From contig NZ_QFRX01000001.1 in the NCBI RefSeq assembly GCF_003143935.1, forward strand, positions 4,939,201 to 5,003,200: DNA of 64,000 nucleotides, given 5' to 3'. The stretch's first letter is position 1. Every line of letters begins with the position of its first letter. Shown here piece after piece: positions 1 through 7,889 of the stretch. Made by a program: the position numbers and the translations under genes. The notes beneath the pieces are model-generated. The model saw only the letters and a program-made list of their open reading frames with translations, was not told the DNA's origin and ran no database searches. Source of the DNA: Streptomyces sp. Act143 (GTDB taxonomy: Bacteria; Actinomycetota; Actinomycetes; Streptomycetales; Streptomycetaceae).

Positions 1-351
1 GTCGCCGGGGTGCAGTGGGCGGAGGTACTCCTGCTCGCAGTCGGTGGCGACGACCGAGGTGCAGCCCGAGGCGTCGAGGAGGGCGAACAGTTCATCGAAG
101 GCCGACGAGCGGCCCGTATGACCGGAGAGGCCGCCCATGGTCCATGCCTGGAGCATGGTGGGGGGCGCGATGGCGGCCGGGCCGGTGTACGCGGGGTTGG
201 TGTCGCCCATGGCCTCGCACCAGTGCCGGATCATGGGTGCGTTGACGGGGTCCTTGCCGGCGGCGGAGACGGCGGCGGCCTGTCCCTCGTACGCCTTCAG
301 GCGCATGCCCAACTCGTCGCTCGCCTGCGGCTCGTGTCCCACGGCTTCCAT
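1..351 (-). CDS. MaoC-like hydratase, cut by window edge
   Basis: The minus strand is open from an ATG at 351 to the window edge, giving 117 residues with the C-terminus missing. A strong ribosome site (GGGGGAGG) precedes the ATG. The visible part contains GDTNPAYTG followed by APPTMLQAW, the pattern of hot-dog-fold MaoC dehydratases, in which such proteins bind and hydrate enoyl-CoA thioesters. Actinobacterial members of this type often carry a second OB-fold (DUF35-like) domain, but that part would lie outside the window. The gene is probably the first of an operon running leftwards, since the sequence upstream holds no other gene and carries an operator-like inverted repeat. Family assignment is fairly sure; substrate cannot be told. 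Confidence 0.75.
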   Translation of the reverse strand, partial: MEAVGHEPQASDELGMRLKAYEGQAAAVSAAGKDPVNAPMIRHWCEAMGDTNPAYTGPAAIAPPTMLQAWTMGGLSGHTGRSSAFDELFALLDASGCTSVVATDCEQEYLRPLHPGD

Positions 352-685
352 GGCCTCCCCCTTCGGTCCGCCCGTCCCGTCGTCCCGTCGTCCCGTCGTC
401 CTGTCGTCCCGCCCGTCTCGTTCTGTCATTTCTGGTACACCGCAGCCGCCGCCCGGGTTCCCACTCGCCGGACGCGAACTTCGCGAAGATTTCTGACTGT
501 CCGTCAGATCAGGTGGCGTGTCAAGGTCGACGGCCCCCGCCGAGGCATTCCGCGCCCACGCGAGAACGCCTGCGCGGCGGCACCGAAGCACCGCCGCGCA
601 GACGTCTCACCACCCCACGGAGCACACCACGAAGAGGTCGGCCGGCCCCCACCGGCCGCCCCTTCCCTCAGCTCACCTCCTCAAC
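352..685. other. Intergenic region with operator-like repeat
   Basis: These 334 bases lie between the cut MaoC-like gene and the end of the small secreted-protein gene. They hold a run of CGTCC/CGTCG direct repeats at about 366-415 just upstream of the MaoC-like start, and the CTGAC inverted repeat listed separately. No supported gene was seen; the open frames here look like codon-bias shadows. Confidence 0.6.
493..507. promoter_or_regulatory. Inverted repeat CTGAC-N5-GTCAG, possible TetR-type operator
   Basis: A perfect inverted repeat CTGAC TGTCC GTCAG lies about 140 bp upstream of the MaoC-like gene start; it extends by one more paired base on each side. Short TGAC/GTCA palindromes of this kind are typical of TetR-family operators in front of fatty-acid or lipid catabolism genes, which would fit a MaoC-type gene. 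This is inference from pattern and position only. Confidence 0.35.
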
Positions 686-1000
686 TCACCACCACAGCGG
701 GGTGAAGTTGATGGACGTGTTGTCGTTGCCCTGATTGATGGCCGTGAACGCGGAGCCGTTGACCTGGGCGGTGTTGCTCTGGTTCGAGGCGCCGGAGCCG
801 ACCGCGTTCTGCTGCGTGGTGGACGAGTTGCCGTTGTTGGTGCCGCCGACCCCACTGCCGACGATGCTCGCGACACCCGCGTTCGATCCGTCGTCCGCGA
901 AGCCACCGTTGTCCGCCGTCGCGACGCCGGTGAACAGAGCCGCGGCGAGCGGGAGGGCGGAGACAGCGGCGATGACGCGGGCGGTACGGATGCTTGCCAT
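686..1000 (-). CDS. Small secreted Asn/Gly/Ser-rich protein
   Basis: A 104-residue protein. The start at 1000 is chosen because it follows GGAGGAAG and opens a clear signal peptide (MASIRTARVIAAVSALPLAAALFTGVATA). A longer frame upstream lacks coding bias and a ribosome site. The mature part of about 75 residues is rich in Asn, Gly, Ser and Thr, has no cysteine, and ends in Trp-Trp (NFTPLWW). It is neither a chaplin nor a rodlin: the chaplin GN...CGN pattern is absent. Low-complexity secreted proteins of this size in Streptomyces often belong to the hyphal surface or developmental secretome, but the function is unknown to me. It stands alone, with about 350 bp of non-coding DNA upstream. Confidence 0.7.
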   Translation of the reverse strand: MASIRTARVIAAVSALPLAAALFTGVATADNGGFADDGSNAGVASIVGSGVGGTNNGNSSTTQQNAVGSGASNQSNTAQVNGSAFTAINQGNDNTSINFTPLWW

Positions 1001-1348
1001 GTTCTTCCTCCAGAACCCGGCCTCTTGAGCCGGAAGTACGTCAAGTAAGTCTGTTACCAGGGCAGTTGGCCGACCGCCTCGGTGTCGTTCACGACGTCGC
1101 GAGATCAGAGTTGCCCACCGAATCCCCGGCGAACCAGTCCGGATGCGGCTATTCCCCCTGAAGCGTGAGGACAAGTCGATAAACCCCTTTCGCGATCTAC
1201 GGCGTCAGACTGGCCCTGGCAGGACATCTCCACCCCAAGCGCCGCAAGAGGTGAAGCGTTCCGGCGGTTTTCCGGCCAATCCGCCCCGCCCGGCGAGTCG
1301 CCCCCGAACTCCCTTCCCTTTTTCGAACACCCGTACGAAAATAGAACC
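1001..1348. other. Divergent intergenic region
   Basis: This 348-bp gap separates two divergently read genes (small secreted protein on the minus strand, prim-pol-like protein on the plus strand). It must hold both promoters. I see no clear hairpin, operator or RNA gene in it. Confidence 0.5.
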
Positions 1349-2245
1349 ATGGCCACCACAGACCGGCAGGCCACGACGCTGGCCCTCGCACACGCCCTGT
1401 CAGCCGCCGAACGCGGACTGGCCGTCATCCCCCTGTCCAGGACCAAGCTCCCGGCGCTCCGCTCCCCGCACCGCGACGACACCGAGGCCCCCGGAGCCCC
1501 CGAGGCCGTGCCGGGCCCGCCCTGCCACGGCGAGTGCGGCCGCCTCGGGCACGGGGTCTACGACGCCTCCACCGACCCGGCCCGCATCCGCGAACTGTTC
1601 GCCGCGGCCCCCTGGGCGACCGGCTACGGCATCGCGTGCGGCCTCCCGCCCCACCACCTGATCGGCATCGACCTCGACACCAAGTCCGGTACGGACTCCT
1701 CCGCGGCCCTGCGCGAGCTGGCGCTGCGTCACCTCTTCACGATCCCGGCCACGGTGGTCGTGCTGACCCCGAGCGGCGGCCGCCATCTGTGGCTGAGCGG
1801 CCCGCCGGACGTCGTCGTCCCCAACTCGGCCGGGCGGCTGGCGCCCGGCATCGACATCCGCGGCGCCGGCGGCTATCTGGTCGGCCCCGGCTCCCGCACC
1901 GACCAGGGCGTGTACACGACGGCCCCCGGCACGGCCCGCCTCGCCCCCGCGGCCTGCCCTCCCGCCCTCCTGCGCCTCCTGCTCCCGCCGCCCCGCACCA
2001 CCCGCCACCCCACGCCCGCCGCGACCGGCGACCACGGGCAGGGCCTGGTCCAGTTCGTGCTCGCCGCGCACGAGGGCCAGCGCAACACCCGCCTGTTCTG
2101 GGCGGCCTGCCGCGCCTACGAGGACGGCATCGGCCCCGCCTTGGTGGACCCTCTCGTCGAGGCGGCCCTCAACACCGGCCTCTCCGAACGCGAGGCCCGC
2201 GCCACGATCGCATCGGCGGCGCGCATGACGGGGCACCGCCCATGA
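1349..2245 (+). CDS. Prim-pol domain protein (bifunctional primase/polymerase N-terminal family)
   Basis: A 298-residue protein whose N-terminal 200 residues match the prim-pol domain of the archaeo-eukaryotic primase superfamily. Visible motifs are the metal-binding GIDLDTK (about 106-112), TPSGGRHLW (140-148) and GIDIRGAGGYLVGPGS (167-182). Such domains in plasmids and phages synthesise primers and extend them, using two or three acidic residues and a histidine. Here there is no helicase domain and no plasmid gene nearby, so this is a stand-alone chromosomal copy with a short C-terminal helical region. Its role is unknown; repair or replication restart is conceivable. The last codons and the stop codon lie in the first unit of a 32-bp tandem repeat. 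Confidence 0.8.
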   Translation: MATTDRQATTLALAHALSAAERGLAVIPLSRTKLPALRSPHRDDTEAPGAPEAVPGPPCHGECGRLGHGVYDASTDPARIRELFAAAPWATGYGIACGLPPHHLIGIDLDTKSGTDSSAALRELALRHLFTIPATVVVLTPSGGRHLWLSGPPDVVVPNSAGRLAPGIDIRGAGGYLVGPGSRTDQGVYTTAPGTARLAPAACPPALLRLLLPPPRTTRHPTPAATGDHGQGLVQFVLAAHEGQRNTRLFWAACRAYEDGIGPALVDPLVEAALNTGLSEREARATIASAARMTGHRP

Positions 2246-2402
2246 GGACGGAACGGGTGACGGGACACCGGCCATGAGGAGGGAACGCGTGACGGGACAC
2301 CGGCCGTGAGGACAGGACGCCTGACAGGGCACCGGCCACGACGGGACACCGACCGTGAGAACAAAAGGCGTGACGGAGCACCGTCCGTGAGGACCGATGC
2401 CC
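2226..2402. repeat. 32-bp tandem repeat overlapping a stop codon
   Basis: Units begin at 2226, 2258, 2290 and 2322, each exactly 32 bp apart. A shortened unit follows at about 2339 and another full step leads to 2371. Each unit has the form TGACGGGRCACCGSCC followed by RTGAGGA and a variable tail. The first copy contains the last codons and TGA stop (2243-2245) of the prim-pol gene. Because 32 is not a multiple of three, the reading frame changes at each copy. The repeat ends before the next gene. Confidence 0.9.
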
Positions 2403-2436
2403 CGGCACCACAGCACGCACCACCCCCGGGAGCACG

Positions 2437-2925
2437 ATGCGCCACCGTCCCAGAGTGCCGACCATGGCCCTGGCACGCCTCACCCTCGCCTCGGGCCGCA
2501 GTGTCGTCCTGTCCGAGCTGCGGCTGTCCTCGACGTACGGCGATCTGCCGGAGGGCTATCCCTGCGGGCCCGGCAACGAGGTGAGGATCCAGGGCCTGCT
2601 GCGGTCGGCCGCCCGCGACTTCCCGTCCGCCCCGGTCCATCTCGTGCCGCCCCCGCGTGAGTATCCCGACCAGTACGCGGGCGCGTACGGCCCCGTCGAG
2701 ATCCTCCCGTCCGTGGCCTGCGTCGGCGCCTTCCGCTCCACGGCCCTCGACCCGGCGCACGACCCGGTCCTGTACCACTCCCGTCTCACCGTCGTCTGGT
2801 TCCAGCCCACGGCCGACGTGCCGTCCGGCTGCGACGCGGAGCGGGCCCTGCGGGACGTGGACTGGGACGAGCTGGCCCGGGACCACGAGCTGCGCCCTGA
2901 CGCCCCGCCCGGCGGCCCGCTCTGA
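2437..2925 (+). CDS. Conserved hypothetical protein
   Basis: A 162-residue protein that I do not recognise. The start at 2437 follows GGGAG at suitable spacing; an in-frame ATG at 2464 (MALARLTL) would give a shorter, more conserved-looking N-terminus and is a real alternative. The protein has no signal peptide or membrane segment, and contains LSSTYGDLPEGYPCGPGNEVRIQGLL and a PREYPDQYAGAYGPVEILPSVACVG segment. It is soluble, acidic towards the C-terminus, and probably monocistronic: a repeat array lies upstream and a strong terminator hairpin directly downstream. Coding bias is that of a genuine Streptomyces gene. Confidence 0.65.
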   Translation: MRHRPRVPTMALARLTLASGRSVVLSELRLSSTYGDLPEGYPCGPGNEVRIQGLLRSAARDFPSAPVHLVPPPREYPDQYAGAYGPVEILPSVACVGAFRSTALDPAHDPVLYHSRLTVVWFQPTADVPSGCDAERALRDVDWDELARDHELRPDAPPGGPL

Positions 2926-2934
2926 CGACAGCGA

Positions 2935-2969
2935 ACGGCCCCTGACCGCAGTACGTGGTCAGGGGCCGT
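2935..2969. terminator. Strong hairpin terminator
   Basis: A perfect 13-bp stem (ACGGCCCCTGACC paired with GGTCAGGGGCCGT) encloses a 9-base loop, 10 bp after the stop of the gene ending at 2925. It lies between that plus-strand gene and the 3' end of the minus-strand tRNA, so it may serve both. There is no U-run, as is common in Streptomyces. Confidence 0.85.
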
Positions 2970-2978
2970 CGATCAACG

Positions 2979-3065
2979 CGGTGGGTGTGGGATTTGAACC
3001 CACGGTGACATCGCTGCCACGACGGTTTTCAAGACCGTTCCCTTAGGCCGCTCGGGCAACCCACC
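2979..3065 (-). tRNA. tRNA-Ser (anticodon TGA)
   Basis: An 87-nt tRNA on the minus strand with a 7-bp acceptor stem GGTGGGT/ACCCACC, discriminator G, anticodon loop CTTGAAA giving anticodon UGA (codon UCA), a long variable arm as expected for serine, and a T arm with GGTTCAAATCC. The CCA end is not encoded. No duplicated 3' fragment that would mark an integrated element was seen on either side. Confidence 0.95.
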
Positions 3066-3115
3066 CCGCGCCGACCGTCGACCGGGCGGCGCGGGGACAA
3101 GAGTAACCGGTGCCC

Positions 3116-3160
3116 ACGCGCGCGTGGGGTCAGCGGTGCGCCCGCGCGCGTGGGGTCAGC
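3116..3160. repeat. 26-bp duplication over the protease stop codon
   Basis: The element CGCGCGTGGGGTCAGC occurs at about 3119-3134 and again at 3145-3160, 26 bp apart. The second copy contains the TGA stop (3156-3158, minus strand) of the HtrA-type protease. The outer copy includes a 16-bp palindrome of CCCACGCG type that could fold as a terminator hairpin. Confidence 0.75.
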
Positions 3161-4751
3161 TGTCGCCCTCGCGGGAGCCCAGGGTGAGCTCCACGGTGTT
3201 GGTCTTGCCGCCCCGCTCGTAGGTGACGGTGACCTTGTCGCCGGGCTGGTGGGTCCAGATCTCGCCGATGAGGGTGGGGCCGGAGTCGATCACCGTGTCG
3301 TCGAGCTTGGTGATCACGTCGCCGGGCTTCAGGCCCGCCTTGTCGGCCGGGCCGCCGGACTCGACGGCGTCGGAGCCGCTGGCGCCCTGCTCGGTGATCT
3401 TCGCGCCGCCCGTGGAGTCCTCCAGGGAGACCGAGGCGCCGATCTTGGCGTAGACCGGCTTGCCGGTCTTGATGAGCTGCTGGGCCACGTACTTGGCCTG
3501 GTTGATCGGGATGGCGAAGCCGAGGCCGATCGAGCCGGACTGGCTGCCGCCGCCGAGGCCGCCGCTGCTGGTCGACTGGATCGCCGAGTTGATGCCGATC
3601 ACGTTGCCCTGGGCGTCCAGCAGCGGGCCGCCGGAGTTGCCCGGGTTGATCGAGGCGTCGGTCTGGAGGGCGCTCATGTAGGAGGCGTTGGAGCCGGTGC
3701 CGTCGCTCGACGCCACCGGGCGGTTCTTGGCACTGATGATGCCCGTGGTGACCGTGTTGGACAGGCCGAAGGGGGCGCCGATCGCGATCGTGGAGTCGCC
3801 CACCGCCACCTTGTCCGAGTCGCCGAGCGTCAGCGGCTTCAGGTCGCCCGGCGCGTTCTTGAGCTTGATCACCGCCACGTCGTAGCCCTGCGCGTGGCCG
3901 ACGACCTCGGCGTCGTACTTCTTGCCGTTCGGGAAGGTCGCGGTCAGCTTGCCGCCGTCCACCGCGTCCGCCACCACGTGGTTGTTGGTGAGGATGTGGC
4001 CCTCGCGGTCGAAGACGAAGCCGGTGCCGGTGCCGCCCTCGCCGCTGCTGGACTCGGCCTCGATGGTCACCGTGCTGGGCAGGGCCGCGGCGGCCACGCT
4101 CGCGACCGTGCCCGCGGCGCGCTTGACGTCTCCGCCGCTGTCGGAGGCCGAGACGGTCGTCGAGGAGGTGTTGTCGTCGTTCTTGGCCAGGGTGTAGCCG
4201 AGGCCGCCGCCCAGGCCGCCGGCGACCAGCGCCGCGATCAGGACGGCCGCCATCAGGCCACCGCGCCCGCGGCCGGACTTGGGGGCGGGCTGCTGGTAAG
4301 AGGCGCCCCAGCCGCCGGCACCCGCGCCACCCGCACCGCTGTCGGCGTACGTCGGGGTCGCGGGCGGCGGGGGCGGCCAGGCGGCGTCCGGGGCCTGGGG
4401 GGCGTGGCCCGGGGCGCCGTAGCCGGGCGCCTGATGAGCCGGGGCGCCCTGGCCGGGAGCCTGACCCGGGGTGCCCTCACCCGGCGAGCCCTGCGACCCC
4501 TGGGAACCCTGAACGCCCCCCGCGCCGTGCGCGGCCGCCGAGGCATAGGCCGGCGCCTGGCCCGCGTGGACCAGTTCCTGCTCCGGTGCGCCGGGGGCGT
4601 GCGGGGGCGTCGTGGGGAGCGGGGTCGTCGGGGCGCCGCTGTCGGGCGCGGTCGCCTGCGGGGAGGCCGGGGAGGCTGCGGGGGAATCCACCGGCACGGG
4701 AGGTGCGGACGGGGCCGGGGGTACCGCAGTGCCCTCGTTCTCGGTGCTCAC
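3156..4751 (-). CDS. HtrA/DegP-type membrane-anchored serine protease with PDZ domain
   Basis: A 531-residue protein starting at a GTG (4751) behind GAGGAGAG. Residues 1-160 are a cytoplasmic Pro/Ala/Gly-rich region; about 165-188 form one membrane segment; the trypsin-like domain follows, outside the cell. The catalytic triad is visible as H258 (TNNHVV), D291 (YDVAV) and S373 (GNSGGP), and a single PDZ domain occupies about 430-525. This is the layout of actinobacterial HtrA/PepD proteases, which degrade or refold misfolded proteins at the membrane surface and are often under envelope-stress control. The gene stands alone and diverges from the glycerophosphodiesterase gene. Its stop codon lies in a duplicated 26-bp element. 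Confidence 0.92.
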   Translation of the reverse strand: MSTENEGTAVPPAPSAPPVPVDSPAASPASPQATAPDSGAPTTPLPTTPPHAPGAPEQELVHAGQAPAYASAAAHGAGGVQGSQGSQGSPGEGTPGQAPGQGAPAHQAPGYGAPGHAPQAPDAAWPPPPPATPTYADSGAGGAGAGGWGASYQQPAPKSGRGRGGLMAAVLIAALVAGGLGGGLGYTLAKNDDNTSSTTVSASDSGGDVKRAAGTVASVAAAALPSTVTIEAESSSGEGGTGTGFVFDREGHILTNNHVVADAVDGGKLTATFPNGKKYDAEVVGHAQGYDVAVIKLKNAPGDLKPLTLGDSDKVAVGDSTIAIGAPFGLSNTVTTGIISAKNRPVASSDGTGSNASYMSALQTDASINPGNSGGPLLDAQGNVIGINSAIQSTSSGGLGGGSQSGSIGLGFAIPINQAKYVAQQLIKTGKPVYAKIGASVSLEDSTGGAKITEQGASGSDAVESGGPADKAGLKPGDVITKLDDTVIDSGPTLIGEIWTHQPGDKVTVTYERGGKTNTVELTLGSREGDS

Positions 4752-5045
4752 AGCTTCTCTCCTCGATCCACGGCTGTTGTCCTCGGTCGCACTCGGTCAC
4801 GCTCGCTCGGTCACGTTCGATCACGTTCGCCGACGGTCCGGCGCGATGCAGCTGTGCATGTGCTTTTGTATGCCGTCAGCTTTTCCCACCGGGCGTCAGA
4901 GCACCATAAGCGGTGGCTGTGGGTCCACGACCATCCTTTATATGGGACTTTATGGACGAAGCGGTCGCATCTCGACGCTTCCTCCCCGTCCTGTCATCGA
5001 CCACCTCGTGCGACGCGTACCCCGCCGCGATGGCACCATGACGCG

Positions 5046-5855
5046 GTGACCCACGCACGGCAGCACAGCATTCAGGTCGTCGCCCACCGCGGAGCCTCCG
5101 AAGAGGCTCCCGAGCACACTCTGGCCGCGTACAGGAAGGCGATCGAGGACGGCGCCGACGCCCTTGAGTGCGATGTGCGCCTGACGGCCGACGGCCATCT
5201 CGTCTGCGTCCACGACCGACGCGTCAACCGTACGTCCAACGGACGCGGGGCGGTCTCCGCCCTGGAGCTGGCCGAGCTGGCCGCCCTGGACTTCGGCTCC
5301 TGGAAGAACCGGGACGAGGAGCCCGACTGGGAGCACCGCCCCGAGGACCGCGAGGACACTTCCGTACTCACTCTGGAGCGGCTCCTCGAACTCGTCGCGG
5401 ACGCGGGGCGGCGGGTGGAGCTGGCCATCGAGACCAAGCACCCCACACGGTGGGCGGGCCAGGTGGAGGAGCGGCTCCTGGTGCTGCTGAAGCGGTTCGG
5501 CCTGGACGCGCCCGCCGCGGCCGCCGACTCCCCGGTACGGATCATGAGCTTCTCGGCGCGCTCGCTGGCACGCGTGCGTGCCGCCTCGCCGGCGCTGCCG
5601 ACGGTCTACCTGATGCAGTTCGTCTCGCCCCGGCTGAGGGACGGCCGGCTTCCGGCGGGCGTGCGGATCGCGGGCCCCTCGATCCGGATCGTGCGCAATC
5701 ACCCGGGGTACATCGAGCGCCTCAAGCGTGCCGGCCACCAGGTGCACGTGTGGACGGTGAACGAAACCGAGGACGTCGACCTCTGCGCCGAGCTCGGCAT
5801 CGACGCCATCATCACGAACCGGCCGCGCGCGGTCCTGCACCGACTGGGCCGCTGA
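5046..5855 (+). CDS. Glycerophosphodiester phosphodiesterase (GDPD family)
   Basis: A 269-residue cytoplasmic-looking protein beginning at a GTG at 5046; there is no clear ribosome site, so the exact start is uncertain. It carries the GDPD signature: VAHRGASEEAPEHT near the N-terminus (catalytic His and Arg), ALECDVRLTADGHLVCVHD (metal-binding Glu and Asp, second catalytic His), ELAIETK, and the C-terminal VHVWTVNE with a final ITNRP. The family hydrolyses glycerophosphodiesters to an alcohol and glycerol-3-phosphate, usually for lipid turnover and phosphate or glycerol recovery. No signal peptide is present. The gene is single, diverging from the HtrA-type protease across about 290 bp. Confidence 0.9.
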   Translation: MTHARQHSIQVVAHRGASEEAPEHTLAAYRKAIEDGADALECDVRLTADGHLVCVHDRRVNRTSNGRGAVSALELAELAALDFGSWKNRDEEPDWEHRPEDREDTSVLTLERLLELVADAGRRVELAIETKHPTRWAGQVEERLLVLLKRFGLDAPAAAADSPVRIMSFSARSLARVRAASPALPTVYLMQFVSPRLRDGRLPAGVRIAGPSIRIVRNHPGYIERLKRAGHQVHVWTVNETEDVDLCAELGIDAIITNRPRAVLHRLGR

Positions 5856-6115
5856 CCGGTTCGCCGCGGGTCGGCCGTCTGACGGTGAGTCACTGGTAAA
5901 GACCTGTGAAGAAACCTTGACCCCACGAGTCGACTGAAGCATCTTCGGTCTCGGCCAAATCGTCGAAATCCGGCCACACGATTACAGGGAGTGCTCCGGC
6001 GCGTTCGTTCCGTATTCGATCGTTACGAATGCGTCAGCGGACCCGCACTGGCCGGTTTCCGGTACAGGCCAATGGGGCATCCACACCGTGGCGTGGGGCA
6101 AAGGAGGTCTCGGGG

Positions 6116-6667
6116 GTGGCGTTGGTGGTGGCACAGGAGGTGCCCACGTCGTCGAGCATGGCCGTACCCCATGGCCCTGCGGGCGTGGGGGAAGCAAGAC
6201 ACCGGATGCGTTCTCAGCTGCGCAGGGGCGGTGTGTCGGAAGCGGTCATCGACGATGCCGTACTGATTCTTTCCGAACTCTTGAGCAACGCGTGCAAGCA
6301 CGGCCGTCCTCTGGGCGACGCCCTGGCCGGGGACGGCGACGTCCGCGCCGCGTGGCGCGTGGAGCCGAGCGGCAGACTCACGGTCGAGGTGACGGACGGC
6401 GGCGGGCCCACCCGCCCTGCTCCGGCCACGCCCTCGGTCACCGCCCACGGCGGCCGCGGGCTGAACATCATCACCGCGCTCTCCGACGACTGGGGCGTAC
6501 GGGACGACGCCCGCGGCGAGGTCACGGTGTGGGTCGTCGTGCACGGCGACGTTCATGATCCGGACGCCGGTCACCGCCGGGACGACTTCGCTACGCGCGT
6601 CACGGCACCCTCGGTGTCGACGATCGCCGACCTGGACTTCGCGGACGCCTTCACCGACCTGGACTGA
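6116..6667 (+). CDS. RsbW-like ATP-binding protein (anti-sigma factor type)
   Basis: A 183-residue protein. The GTG at 6116 is chosen because AAGGAGG lies 8 bp upstream, although the frame stays open further. The core is a GHKL/HATPase_c fold: LILSELLSNACKHG (N box), VEVTDGGGP (G1-like) and GGRGLNIITALSDDWG. Streptomyces genomes encode many such single-domain proteins related to SpoIIAB/RsbW, which bind and phosphorylate anti-anti-sigma factors or hold sigma factors. No partner gene is adjacent, so the target is unknown. The last 40 residues (after VVVHGDV) are an acidic tail outside the domain. A second protein of this type occurs at 18838-19287. Confidence 0.85.
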   Translation: MALVVAQEVPTSSSMAVPHGPAGVGEARHRMRSQLRRGGVSEAVIDDAVLILSELLSNACKHGRPLGDALAGDGDVRAAWRVEPSGRLTVEVTDGGGPTRPAPATPSVTAHGGRGLNIITALSDDWGVRDDARGEVTVWVVVHGDVHDPDAGHRRDDFATRVTAPSVSTIADLDFADAFTDLD

Positions 6668-6703
6668 GGCACCGTCCGCAGGACGCCCGGCACATCGGGC
6701 ACG

Positions 6704-6712
6704 TTGTCCACA
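6704..6712 (+). promoter_or_regulatory. Single DnaA box
   Basis: TTGTCCACA, a perfect match to the preferred DnaA box of Streptomyces, lies in the 118-bp gap between the RsbW-like gene and the SEC-C protein gene. A single box could occur by chance, but several others exist in this window. Confidence 0.4.
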
Positions 6713-6785
6713 GGCTCCCGTCGCACATGGCGTGAACGGCTAGGCTCCCGCCGTACGAGACGAGCCGTAACCGGGAGACCCCACG

Positions 6786-7751
6786 ATGGCCAAGAAGCGA
6801 CCCCAGACGAAGGCCCAGCGCCCTCAGATCGCCGACGGGGAGGTCCCGGTCGTCGGTGCCCGCGAACCCTGCCCCTGCGGCAGCGGCCGCCGCTACAAGG
6901 CGTGCCACGGCCGGGCCGCCGCGCACGCGGTGACCGAGCTGGTGCAGCGCCCGTTCGAGGGTCTGCCCGGCGAGGGCGACTGGGTGGCCCTGCGCGAGCT
7001 GGTCCCGGCCGCCACGGCCGAGCTGCCCCTGAAGGGCGGCCTCCCCGAGGGCGTCCCGTCGGTCACGCTGGCCACCGTGCTGCCGATGGCGTGGCCGGCG
7101 CTGCGCCGCGACGACGGCTCGGTGCTCCTCGGCCTGCAGAACGACACGGCGTCGGGCGACATCAGCCGCGACCTCGCCGACACCCTGCAGCGCGCCCTCA
7201 CCGCCGAGCCGGGCACCCCCGTCCAGGGCCGCCGCGCGCCCGCCGACGGTCCGCGGCTGCAGGATCTGCTCGACCCCGAAGGCGCGTTCGAGCCAGTCGT
7301 GCACGAGGGCTTCGAGTTCTGGGTACCGGACGCGGAGAACGCCACCCCGGAGGTGACCGCCTCCCTGGAGCGGGCCAACGCCGCGGCCATCCCGACGGTC
7401 AAGCTCCAGGGTGTGGACGCCGCGTACTGGTGCGAGACGCCGGAGAAGAACCACCTGCGCTGGGTCATGCCGTACGGCGAGGAGCAGCTTCTGGACGCCC
7501 TCGCGCGGCTGCACGCGGCCGGGAGGTCGAGCCTCGGCGAAGGCACCCGGCTGGTGGGCTCCTTCCGCGCCCACGGCCTCACCGTGCCGGTCTGGGACCT
7601 GCCGAGCGGGGTCTCGGCGGAGGACGTGGAGAAGCCGGCGGCCGAGTTCGCCGAGCGGCTCACCGCCGCGCTGGCCTCGGACGCACCACTCACCGCGGAC
7701 GAGCGCCGCGCGCGCGGCGGCCTGACCAACCGACAGGTCACGCTCAGCTGA
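6786..7751 (+). CDS. DUF5926-like protein with N-terminal SEC-C motif
   Basis: A 321-residue soluble protein starting at ATG 6786. Residues 1-15 are basic (MAKKRPQTKAQRP), and at about 33-46 stands a zinc-binding SEC-C motif, PCPCGSGRRYKACHG, like the one at the end of SecA that binds SecB and ribosomes. The remainder matches no enzyme I recognise; the conserved-looking parts include TLATVLPMAWPALRRDDG, NDTASGDISRDLADTLQRAL and WCETPEKNHLRWVMPYGEE. I recall this arrangement as the actinobacterial DUF5926 family, of unknown function. The gene is monocistronic, with a hairpin terminator shortly after it. A TAGGCT -10-like element lies about 40 bp upstream. Confidence 0.8.
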   Translation: MAKKRPQTKAQRPQIADGEVPVVGAREPCPCGSGRRYKACHGRAAAHAVTELVQRPFEGLPGEGDWVALRELVPAATAELPLKGGLPEGVPSVTLATVLPMAWPALRRDDGSVLLGLQNDTASGDISRDLADTLQRALTAEPGTPVQGRRAPADGPRLQDLLDPEGAFEPVVHEGFEFWVPDAENATPEVTASLERANAAAIPTVKLQGVDAAYWCETPEKNHLRWVMPYGEEQLLDALARLHAAGRSSLGEGTRLVGSFRAHGLTVPVWDLPSGVSAEDVEKPAAEFAERLTAALASDAPLTADERRARGGLTNRQVTLS

Positions 7752-7769
7752 CACACAGGTTCGAGACGG

Positions 7770-7800
7770 GGTTCGGCTGACTGGTCGGTCAGCCCGAACC
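7770..7800 (+). terminator. Hairpin terminator after SEC-C protein gene
   Basis: GGTTCGGCTGAC (7770-7781) pairs with GTCAGCCCGAACC (7788-7800) around the loop TGGTCG, with one bulged base. It begins 18 bp after the stop codon at 7751. It is a long GC-rich stem without a U-run. Confidence 0.75.
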
Positions 7801-7889
7801 GGTCCCGGCGGTCCGCCGGAGCGGATCACAACTGACGCCCGCCGCAAGTGAGTCGGTGTCCGGAAAGCCGACGAACTTACGAGATCGAA

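Noticed and set aside
1400..2476. Minus-strand frame of 358 residues opposite the prim-pol gene
   Set aside because: It is a codon-bias shadow with no recognisable domain; the apparent peptide repeats come from the 32-bp DNA array.
2960..3070. tRNA-Ser(TGA) as an attachment site for an integrated element
   Set aside because: No integrase gene and no repeated 3' tRNA fragment were found nearby.
3150..5045. Long open frame upstream of the glycerophosphodiesterase on the plus strand
   Set aside because: It is the antisense shadow of the HtrA-type protease gene, whose domains and catalytic residues are clear; only the part from 5046 on is real.
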